From assembly GCA_034667245.1 (NCBI GenBank), contig JAXDKI010000360.1, positions 1 to 13,305 on the forward strand: DNA of 13,305 nt. The letters run 5' to 3'. A model generated the notes under the pieces. The model did not search any database and was not told where the DNA came from. It was given only the letters and a program-made list of their open reading frames with translations. This DNA is from DATBFX01 sp034667245 (GTDB taxonomy: Bacteria; Chloroflexota; Chloroflexia; Thermomicrobiales; UBA6265). The position numbers and the translations under genes were made by a program. Below, one piece after another: positions 6,136 through 12,181 of this stretch. Position 1 is the first letter of the stretch. The number at the start of each line of letters is the position of its first letter.

Positions 6136-8589
6136 CTAGACCACCCCAGCGAGCGCCTCGACGGGGACGAGCTTGAGCAGATCCTCTTCAACTTCGACAC
6201 GGATTGTCGAGTTGGCATGGAACCGGCTGTTGAGCAGTCCTTCCGCCAACGGATCCTCAATCAGGTTCTGGATAATTCGGCGCAACGGACGCGCACCGTA
6301 GGTGTGGTCGTAGCCGCGCTCGGCCAGGAGGTCCATCGCCTCCATCGTGATCTCCAGGGAGATCTCCTGCTCGGAGAGCTGGCGACGGACACGCTTCAGT
6401 TCCAGGTCGACGATCTCCCTGATCTGCTCGGCCGTCAACGAGTGGAAGACGACCGTTGCATCGATCCGGTTGAGAAACTCGGGCCGGAACGTCTGCTTGA
6501 GCTGGTTCATCACCTTGTCGCGCATCTTGTCGTATTCGCGGCGCTGGGCTTTATCCGGGTCTTCCTTGAAGCCGAAGCCCATCGTCATGTCGCGAGCGAT
6601 CTGATCCGCTCCAACGTTCGAGGTCATGATGATAATGGTGTTGCGGAAATCGACCTTGCGACCCTTGGCATCCGACAGATTGCCGTCCTCCATAATCTGG
6701 AGGAGCATGTTGAACGCTTCGGGGTGCGCCTTTTCGATCTCGTCGAGGAGGATCACCGAATAGCTCTTTCGGCGCACGGCCTCCGTCAGTTGACCGCCCT
6801 CTTCGTAGCCGACGTAGCCCGGAGGGGCACCGACGAGTCGTGCCACGGAGTGACGCTCCATGAACTCCGACATGTCGATCTTGATCAAGTGCTCCTCGGA
6901 ACCGAACATGAATTCGGCCAGGACCTTGGCCACAAGCGTCTTGCCGATGCCGGTCGGACCGAGGAAGATAAACGAACCGATCGGCCGGCGCGGATCCTTG
7001 AGCCCTGCGCGCGCGCGGCGGACCGCCTTTGCCAGCGTCTCGATCGCCTCTTCTTGACCGATGACCCGCTCGTGGAGCGCCTCCTCCATGTGGAGTAGCC
7101 GCTCGGACTCCTCGCCGGCAATGCGGTAGACCGGGATCCCGGTCCACATCGACACCACCTGCGCGTTGTCCTCTTCTGTGACGTAGTGCTCTTCTTCTGC
7201 GCTGGCATCACGCAACGACTGTTCCTGGTTGTCGATCCGATCGCGAAGCTTCCGCTCCCGGTCGCGCAGATCCACGGCGAGCTCGAATTCCTGCGCGTTG
7301 ACCGCCGCTTCCAACTCGCGCTGGAGCGACTGCAGCCCCGCCATCGCCTCCTTGAGGCTCGGCGGTGCCGAGGATCGATGCATCCGCACGCGCGAGGCCG
7401 CTTCGTCAATCAGGTCGATCGCCTTGTCGGGCATGAACCGATCCGTGACGTAGCGGGCCGCCAGGTGCGCGGCCGCCTTCAATGCGTCATCGCTAATCTT
7501 CAGCCGGTGGTGGTCTTCGTAGAGCTGGCGAACACCGGTCAGGATCGCGACCGTGTCCTCGACGGAGGGTTCCTCGACCTGGATCGGCTGGAACCGGCGC
7601 TCGAGCGCCGCGTCGCGCTCGATGTACTTTCGATACTCGTCGAGTGTCGTGGCACCGATCGTCTGCAGCTCACCCCGCGATAGTGCCGGCTTCAAGATGT
7701 TGGCCGCATCGACCGCACCTTCCGCCGCGCCGGCACCGACGAGCGTATGCAACTCGTCGATGAAGAGGATGCTCCCGGTCTCCTTGACCTCGCTGACGAT
7801 CTTCTTCAGCCGCTCCTCAAATTCGCCCCGGTACTTGGTACCCGCAACGAGGGCACCGATGTCGAGCGCGATCAGTCGCTTGTTCTGCAAGCGCTCCGGC
7901 ACGTCGCCGGAGACGATCCGTTGCGCTAATCCCTCGACGATCGCCGTCTTGCCGACACCCGGCTCACCGATCAACGCCGGGTTGTTCTTGGTCCGCCGTG
8001 ACAGGATCTGCATGACGCGATCGATCTCCATCGAACGACCGATCAGCGGCCCGAGCTTGTTCTGGCGCGCCGCCTCGGTCAAATCGAAACCGAGCGCGTC
8101 CATGTAGGGCGTCTTCGTCTGCTGTTTGCTCTGGCTGTAGCCGGAGCTTTGGTTAACGACTTGCATCACCTGGCTGCGAACCTTCTCGAGGTTCACGCCC
8201 AGGCTTTCCAGAACGCCGGCTGCAATTCCCTCGCCCTCGCGGACGAGTCCAAGGAGGAGATGCTCGGTACCGATGTAGTGGTGATTGAGGCGACGGGCTT
8301 CGTCGATCGCGAGTTCGATCACCTTCTTAGCACGCGGCGTTAGGCCGATCTCCCCGATCACCGCTCCTTCGCCGCGCCCAATGATGAACTCGACGGCCGA
8401 GCGGACCTTGGGCAGTTGCACACCCATATTGCCGAGCACGCGCGCGGCGACGCCGTCGCCCTCGCGGACGAGACCCAACAACAGGTGCTCAGTGCCGATG
8501 TAGTTATGGTTGAAACGCTGGGCCTCTTCTTGGGCGAGCGTCAGAACCTTGCGGGCGCGTTCCGTAAATTTGTCGAACTGGCTGGCCAT
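6136..8589 (-). CDS. clpC: ATP-dependent Clp protease ATP-binding subunit ClpC
   Basis: Hsp100/AAA+ unfoldase that feeds substrates to ClpP. 817 residues from the chosen start. Two Clp_N repeats (about 3-70 and 78-145), each with an IGTEHLLLGLVREG core. D1 domain with Walker A GEPGVGKT (208-215) and Walker B SILFIDE (about 273-279). A central UVR-like segment (about 412-447, EFELAVDLRDRERKL) identifies ClpC rather than ClpB, whose long coiled-coil middle domain is absent. D2 has Walker A GPTGIGKT (544-551) and Walker B VILLDE (around 616). The loop containing MGFGF is the likely ClpP-docking site. The ATG at 8589 is chosen because GGGGGAG lies 6 nt upstream and MASQFDKFTERARKVL matches family N-termini; the open frame to an ATG at 8661 looks non-coding. 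No ctsR/mcsA/mcsB neighbours; radA follows. Confidence 0.97.
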   Translation of the reverse strand: MASQFDKFTERARKVLTLAQEEAQRFNHNYIGTEHLLLGLVREGDGVAARVLGNMGVQLPKVRSAVEFIIGRGEGAVIGEIGLTPRAKKVIELAIDEARRLNHHYIGTEHLLLGLVREGEGIAAGVLESLGVNLEKVRSQVMQVVNQSSGYSQSKQQTKTPYMDALGFDLTEAARQNKLGPLIGRSMEIDRVMQILSRRTKNNPALIGEPGVGKTAIVEGLAQRIVSGDVPERLQNKRLIALDIGALVAGTKYRGEFEERLKKIVSEVKETGSILFIDELHTLVGAGAAEGAVDAANILKPALSRGELQTIGATTLDEYRKYIERDAALERRFQPIQVEEPSVEDTVAILTGVRQLYEDHHRLKISDDALKAAAHLAARYVTDRFMPDKAIDLIDEAASRVRMHRSSAPPSLKEAMAGLQSLQRELEAAVNAQEFELAVDLRDRERKLRDRIDNQEQSLRDASAEEEHYVTEEDNAQVVSMWTGIPVYRIAGEESERLLHMEEALHERVIGQEEAIETLAKAVRRARAGLKDPRRPIGSFIFLGPTGIGKTLVAKVLAEFMFGSEEHLIKIDMSEFMERHSVARLVGAPPGYVGYEEGGQLTEAVRRKSYSVILLDEIEKAHPEAFNMLLQIMEDGNLSDAKGRKVDFRNTIIIMTSNVGADQIARDMTMGFGFKEDPDKAQRREYDKMRDKVMNQLKQTFRPEFLNRIDATVVFHSLTAEQIREIVDLELKRVRRQLSEQEISLEITMEAMDLLAERGYDHTYGARPLRRIIQNLIEDPLAEGLLNSRFHANSTIRVEVEEDLLKLVPVEALAGVV

Positions 8590-8595
8590 CCTCGG

Positions 8596-8602
8596 CTCCC
8601 CC
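8596..8602 (-). promoter_or_regulatory. Ribosome binding site of clpC
   Basis: GGGGGAG on the minus strand, 6 nt before the ATG at 8589. It is the strongest site in the region and fixes the start. Part of it can pair with the upstream TTCCCC (8611-8616), which would occlude it. Confidence 0.8.
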
Positions 8603-8637
8603 GATGCCCTGGGGAACAGCCACAACGGCCGCTCCCC
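8597..8637 (-). promoter_or_regulatory. clpC leader with two mutually exclusive hairpins
   Basis: In the minus-strand RNA, GGGGAGCGGCC (8627-8637) pairs with GGCUGUUCCCC (8611-8621) over an 11-bp stem with two G.U pairs and a 5-nt loop. The same UUCCCC can instead pair with GGGGGA (8597-8602) across an 8-nt loop, covering the ribosome binding site. The G.U pairs would be A-C mismatches in plus-strand RNA. A -10-like TATGCT (8657-8662) would start transcription just upstream, but it has no recognisable -35. Confidence 0.4.
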
Positions 8638-8740
8638 TCTGATCTCTTCTACCGTAAGCATACGATTTTGGCGAGACCCCGGACGTACTGCCGGTTGGGA
8701 TCATGCCGCATCGTCGCTCAATTGTGATGTCAGTGCAACA

Positions 8741-8768
8741 ACGGCAGGCGCATGGCTGCGCCTGCCGT
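8741..8768 (-). terminator. Intrinsic terminator of rpsA
   Basis: Perfect 12-bp inverted repeat (8741-8752 with 8757-8768) with a 4-nt loop, GC-rich, starting 68 nt past the rpsA stop. On the minus strand the stem is followed by TTGTTG, a short imperfect U-rich run. This fits a rho-independent terminator separating rpsA from clpC. Confidence 0.75.
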
Positions 8769-8836
8769 CTTCGCATACGTGTCGCTTGCCGATCGTCGCG
8801 CCAACGCGACCATCGACAGGGAGGATCGATTCGGGT

Positions 8837-10612
8837 TTACCCCTCTCGCTCCTCGCCATCGCTCGACACCCCTTCATCGGCCTCGCCGGCCGCGGCGGGT
8901 GCCGCCTCGGCCGGGGGCGTGTCATTCGATTCGGCGCCTGCCTGCGTTGCTTCTGTCGGAGCCGCCGGAGTCACGGTCTCGCTCACGTCGGCATCACCGC
9001 CGTTGACGAGATCGAAGTCCGCCCCTGCTATCGCAAAAGCCATGCCGATCGCCGAGAGGGGTTCGCCATCGATGTCGCTAGGAATCTCGACGCTGGGCCG
9101 CGGAGCGCGCGTTCGGCCACCACCGCCCCCAACCGTTTCGACCACAGGCGTTGCAGTCTCGACAGTATTCGCTCCGACGGCAATGCCGTCGGGTGCCGGG
9201 GCACCGGGCACCTCGCGAGGCGTCGGCGTTTCGGTGGCATCACCGCCCGCCTCCGCGGCTTGCCTCGTCTCGCCATCTTCGCCGGTTTCGTCCGCACCGC
9301 GTGACCCGCCCTCGCCGTCGCCACGCGAGCGGCCGGAGCCGATCTCGATGCCTTCCGCCTCGAGGGCGGCACGGATCGTTTGGACGATCCGGTCGCGCTC
9401 TTCGGTGGCGCCCTCGCCGAGCACCGCCTCAAGCTCCGCATCCGGCGTGTCAAGCGCCCGCCGGAGGCTCAGGCCCATCCGGCGCCGCTGCGGGTCGATC
9501 CGGATGATCCGCAGGATCAACTCCTGCCCCTCTCGAACGACCTGCTTCGGATGCGTGATTCGCTCGTCGGTCAGCTCGGAGACGTGGATCAGCCCTTCGA
9601 TGCCGTCCTCGATCCGGGCGAAGGCACCGAAGTTGGCGAGCTGCGTCACGCTACCGCGGACCAGCTGACCGACCTCGTACTTGGCCGCCACGCGGCTCCA
9701 GGGCTCGGCCTGGGTCCGCTTGATCGAGAGGGCGATCTTCTTCTCTTGGGCGTTGATCCCAAGGACGTAGACGTCGATCTCCTGGCCGATCCGCAGCACC
9801 TCGCTTGGGTGGCGAACCCGGCTCCAGGAGAGCTCGGAGAGGTGGACGAGTCCGTCCGCACCCCCGATGTCGACGAACGCGCCGAAGTCGCAGATCGAGG
9901 AGACGCGGCCCTTGCGAACCTCGCCTTCCTTGAGCTCCTCGATCAGCCGCTCCTTCATCACGTCGCGGCGCTCTTGGATCGCCTGGCGCTCCGAGAGGAT
10001 CAGCCGGTTGCGGTGGCGGTTGATTTCGATGACCTTGAGTGGCAGCGACGAGCCGATCAGGCGGGCCATGTCCGCCTGCTTGCTCGCGTCGTCGCCACCG
10101 CGGATCTCCGAGACCTGCGACGCCGGGACGAAGCCGCGGACGCCGTCGAGGTTCACCAGGAGGCCACCCTTGTTGTAGTTGGTGACTTCGGCCTCGATGA
10201 CCTCGTTCGCCTCGAAGATCTCCTGGAGCTTGCGCCAGCTCTTCTCCTGGCGCGCGCGGTCGATACTGACGACCGCGTGTCCTTCCTGGTTTTCGGGCTG
10301 GACGACGAAGACGAGGACGATTTCGCCGATCCCCAACGCTTGCTTCTCTTCGCCCGAGAGGCTGGAGAACTCCTTCGCCGGGACGATGCCCTCGGACTTC
10401 GAGCCGATGTCGACCAGGAGTTCGTCCCGATCGATGCGCATGATGATCCCATCCATGACGTCCCCATACTTCAGGGTCTTGTAGTCATGGCTCGGGTCGT
10501 TGAGGTATTGCTCCATGAGGGAGGGCATGGCGCCCTGCACCGCTTCCGGCGTTGGCACGGGCATGCCCGCCACCGGGAGGTCCCTCTGCTCGCTCACGTC
10601 CGTACCGTCCAT
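8837..10612 (-). CDS. rpsA: Ribosomal protein S1 (four S1 domains, long low-complexity tail)
   Basis: RNA-binding protein of the 30S subunit that helps recruit mRNA to the ribosome. 591 residues with four S1/OB domains at about 48-119, 134-208, 229-298 and 314-385. The last two are the most canonical (DFGAFVDIGGADGLVHLSELSW and NFGAFARIEDGIEGLIHVSEL cores). Residues from ~390 on are mostly disordered-looking and rich in G, E, A, T and P, but carry a hydrophobic island at about 507-535 (PSDIDGEPLSAIGMAFAIAG). E. coli S1 has six domains; four-domain forms are common outside Proteobacteria. ATG start with AAGGA (10619-10623) 6 nt upstream. It has its own promoter and a structured leader, and is followed by a strong hairpin terminator, so it is probably monocistronic. 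Confidence 0.94.
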   Translation of the reverse strand: MDGTDVSEQRDLPVAGMPVPTPEAVQGAMPSLMEQYLNDPSHDYKTLKYGDVMDGIIMRIDRDELLVDIGSKSEGIVPAKEFSSLSGEEKQALGIGEIVLVFVVQPENQEGHAVVSIDRARQEKSWRKLQEIFEANEVIEAEVTNYNKGGLLVNLDGVRGFVPASQVSEIRGGDDASKQADMARLIGSSLPLKVIEINRHRNRLILSERQAIQERRDVMKERLIEELKEGEVRKGRVSSICDFGAFVDIGGADGLVHLSELSWSRVRHPSEVLRIGQEIDVYVLGINAQEKKIALSIKRTQAEPWSRVAAKYEVGQLVRGSVTQLANFGAFARIEDGIEGLIHVSELTDERITHPKQVVREGQELILRIIRIDPQRRRMGLSLRRALDTPDAELEAVLGEGATEERDRIVQTIRAALEAEGIEIGSGRSRGDGEGGSRGADETGEDGETRQAAEAGGDATETPTPREVPGAPAPDGIAVGANTVETATPVVETVGGGGGRTRAPRPSVEIPSDIDGEPLSAIGMAFAIAGADFDLVNGGDADVSETVTPAAPTEATQAGAESNDTPPAEAAPAAAGEADEGVSSDGEEREG

Positions 10613-10618
10613 ACACCT

Positions 10619-10623
10619 TCCTT
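10619..10623 (-). promoter_or_regulatory. Ribosome binding site of rpsA
   Basis: AAGGA, immediately followed by AGG, 6 nt before the ATG at 10612. It sits in a U- and A-rich stretch (TTTGGTTTTAA) that looks unpaired, a context suited to S1 binding. Confidence 0.8.
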
Positions 10624-10635
10624 AAAACCAAACAG

Positions 10636-10687
10636 ACATGCGGGTGGCCCCCCTAGTCGCGGGCCGATGCAATCATCACCCACATGC
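10636..10687 (-). ncRNA. Candidate structured leader of rpsA (three-way junction)
   Basis: In the minus-strand RNA a closing stem GCAUGUGGGU (10678-10687) pairs with ACCCGCAUGU (10636-10645): 10 bp, two of them G/U wobbles. It encloses two hairpins that abut each other and the stem with no unpaired linker: GAUG/CAUC with loop AUUG (10666-10677), and GGCCC/GGGCC with a 10-nt loop (10646-10665). The whole element lies in the predicted ~90-nt leader, between the TATACT promoter and the ribosome binding site. An autoregulatory S1 leader is the obvious hypothesis; no known family is claimed. Confidence 0.45.
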
Positions 10688-10707
10688 ACGGGAGGCCTGT
10701 GGCCCAG

Positions 10708-10736
10708 AGTATACCGGTCCATCGGTTCTTGCGCAA
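10708..10736 (-). promoter_or_regulatory. Promoter of rpsA
   Basis: On the minus strand TTGCGC (10731-10736), a 17-nt spacer, then TATACT (10708-10713): 3/6 and 5/6 matches to the sigma70-type consensus with optimal spacing. An AT-rich AAATTTA stretch lies directly upstream, like an UP element. Predicted start of transcription near 10701. The -35 overlaps an inverted repeat, CGCAA (10732-10736) with TTGCG (10743-10747). Confidence 0.65.
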
Positions 10737-10835
10737 CTAAATTTGCGGCCCAATCCTCGGCACGTCCGCCGTTGCCCGGTGGGCGAGGAAAGCTGCGACC
10801 GCCCCATCCCACCAGAAGCCGGGTTGCAATTGCGG

Positions 10836-11951
10836 TCACGAAACAACCCCTTCGGCAAGCCGTTGCGCAACTCCCAGTTCGGCCAGCACCGCGGAAAGCG
10901 CATCCAAACAGTGGTCGATCTCCGCCCTCTCGCACCAGCCCATGTGACCAATTCGGATCATGCTGTCGCTCAAGTGCCCCTGGCCGCCTGCGACCACGAC
11001 GTCGTGGTCTCGCTTCATCATCTGGGTAATCTGCTTCGCCGTCACACCGTCCGGCATCGCCACGGCGGTCACCGTGTTCGAGGCGACCGCCTCGTTGGCG
11101 AACAGCCTCAATCCGAGGTCCTCGATCCCACGTCGCGTCCGCTCGCCGAGTTCGGCGTGGCGGCGCCAGACGTGCTCCAAACCTTCGTCGAGGATCAGGT
11201 CGAGCGCCGCGTCGAAGGCGTAGAAGAGGGAGAGAGGCGGCGTCGTCGGCGTCATCCCCTTCGACGCATACTCTTTCGCCGCGCCGAGATCCCAGAAGAA
11301 CCGGGGAAACGTCGATCGCCGATAGGCCTCCCATGCCCGCGGTCCGACCGCGACGATCGTCAGTCCGGGCGGACACATCCACGCCTTCTGCGAGCCGGAG
11401 AGCACAAAATCGAGTCCCCACTCGTCCATCAGAAGTGGCAGCCCCGCCGCGGAACTGACGGCGTCGACCACTATCAGCGCGCCATGATCCCGGACCACCT
11501 GGGCCAGTTCCGGCAGCGGATTGGTGACACCGGTCGAGGTTTCGTTGTGCGTCAGGAAGACAGCTTTGACCTCGGGATTTCGATCAAGATGGATCCGGAG
11601 GACATCGGGAGTGACTGCCTCGCCCCACGGAAGATCGAGCCGCCGGACGTCGAGCCGGAACGCCTCGGCAACCTTCGCGAAGCGGTCGCCGAAGTCGCCG
11701 ATCACCGTGCAAAGGACCGGATCGCCGGGCGACAGGAGATTGACGACGGCGATCTCCCAACCGGCCGATCCGGATGCAGGCCAGAGCAAGACGTCGCCGT
11801 CCGTGCGATGGATCTGCTGGCTCCGCGCCAGGATCGAGGCATAGAGCTCCTTCAACCCGCTTCCGCGATGGGGAATCATCTCCCGCTGCATTGCCTGCAG
11901 TACGGCGGGCGGCAAAGGCGTTGGTCCCGGAAGTCGGAAGTTCGTCGTCAC
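10836..11951 (-). CDS. Class V aminotransferase, alanine-glyoxylate / serine-pyruvate type
   Basis: PLP enzyme of fold type I. Family members transfer amino groups between alanine or serine and glyoxylate or pyruvate, making glycine or hydroxypyruvate. 371 residues. Motifs: RLPGPTPLPPAV near the N-terminus, HRG (28-30), the PLP-phosphate region PASGSAGWEIAV (58-69), VVDAVSS with the pyridine-N-binding Asp163, and the Schiff-base Lys189 in SGSQKA. A C-terminal IRIGHMGW motif is present. GTG at 11951 is preferred because AGGAG (11961-11965) lies 9 nt upstream and the protein then begins right at the conserved FRLPGPTPLP segment; the frame remains open to 12071, adding 40 poorly conserved residues. 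Divergent from the permease gene. Exact amino donor and acceptor cannot be read from sequence; a phosphoserine-type or purine-catabolic relative is less likely. Confidence 0.9.
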   Translation of the reverse strand: MTTNFRLPGPTPLPPAVLQAMQREMIPHRGSGLKELYASILARSQQIHRTDGDVLLWPASGSAGWEIAVVNLLSPGDPVLCTVIGDFGDRFAKVAEAFRLDVRRLDLPWGEAVTPDVLRIHLDRNPEVKAVFLTHNETSTGVTNPLPELAQVVRDHGALIVVDAVSSAAGLPLLMDEWGLDFVLSGSQKAWMCPPGLTIVAVGPRAWEAYRRSTFPRFFWDLGAAKEYASKGMTPTTPPLSLFYAFDAALDLILDEGLEHVWRRHAELGERTRRGIEDLGLRLFANEAVASNTVTAVAMPDGVTAKQITQMMKRDHDVVVAGGQGHLSDSMIRIGHMGWCERAEIDHCLDALSAVLAELGVAQRLAEGVVS

Positions 11952-11960
11952 GCCCTGGTT

Positions 11961-11965
11961 CTCCT
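11961..11965 (-). promoter_or_regulatory. Ribosome binding site of the aminotransferase gene
   Basis: AGGAG on the minus strand, 9 nt before the GTG at 11951; it decides between this start and longer readings. A 6-bp hairpin with a 4-nt loop (TTGGCG 11978-11983 with CGCCAA 11988-11993) lies just upstream in the leader. Confidence 0.65.
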
Positions 11966-12019
11966 GCACTCCCGATTTTGGCGTCGTCGCCAACACGCGG
12001 CGATGCGCTCTCCATCCCA

Positions 12020-12025
12020 AGTATA
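12020..12025 (-). promoter_or_regulatory. Candidate -10 element (TATACT) of the aminotransferase gene
   Basis: TATACT on the minus strand, 68 nt before the GTG start, in GC-rich DNA with no recognisable -35 hexamer. It is identical to the -10 of rpsA. If used, transcription starts near 12013, inside the longer open reading frame, which supports the shorter protein start. Confidence 0.4.
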
Positions 12026-12072
12026 GGCTCGGCCCGGACACCGGCGGCGCTCTGGGGCCCTCCGGCGGCACG

Positions 12073-12101
12073 TTCCGGGGAGCGATTTGCCATGCTAGAA
12101 T
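12073..12101 (+). promoter_or_regulatory. Candidate extended -10 promoter of the permease gene
   Basis: TG at 12093-12094, one base, then TAGAAT (12096-12101), a 5/6 match to TATAAT with an extended -10. A weak TTCCGG lies 17 nt upstream at 12073-12078. Predicted leader about 74 nt, with a 5-bp triloop hairpin (CGGGA 12133-12137 with TCCCG 12141-12145). Confidence 0.45.
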
Positions 12102-12181
12102 CGCCTTATCTTGAATTCGTCGTGCCGAATGGCGGGACTTTCCCGACTACGCGGACGCGTCATCCCCGCGGCCTGTGCATC

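Noticed and set aside
4845..6176. Long open frame of 443 codons on the plus strand opposite radA
   Set aside because: It is antisense to a clearly real RadA with every family motif. The translation is Arg/Asp/Pro-rich with no domain, as expected for a mirror frame in high-GC DNA.
8590..8661. 24-residue N-terminal extension of ClpC from the ATG at 8661
   Set aside because: No resemblance to ClpC N-termini, and a strong ribosome binding site sits exactly before the ATG at 8589.
8590..8836. CIRCE or CtsR operator upstream of clpC
   Set aside because: I searched by eye for TTAGCACTC-N9-GAGTGCTAA and for GGTCAAA-type repeats on both strands and found none.
10740..10835. Terminator for the aminotransferase transcript
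   Set aside because: Only short nested stems (outer CCTCG/CGAGG, inner GCCC/GGGC) with no T-tract; not strong enough to call.
9380..11029. Plus-strand open frame of 549 codons spanning the rpsA coding region and its promoter
   Set aside because: It crosses the rpsA promoter and leader and has no recognisable domain; S1 domains are unmistakable on the other strand.
10638..12026. Plus-strand open frame of 462 codons opposite the aminotransferase
   Set aside because: Antisense shadow: the minus strand carries the PLP lysine motif and family N- and C-terminal motifs.
11952..12071. 40-residue N-terminal extension of the aminotransferase
   Set aside because: The conserved N-terminal motif begins right after the GTG at 11951, which has a good ribosome binding site; the extension contains the likely promoter.
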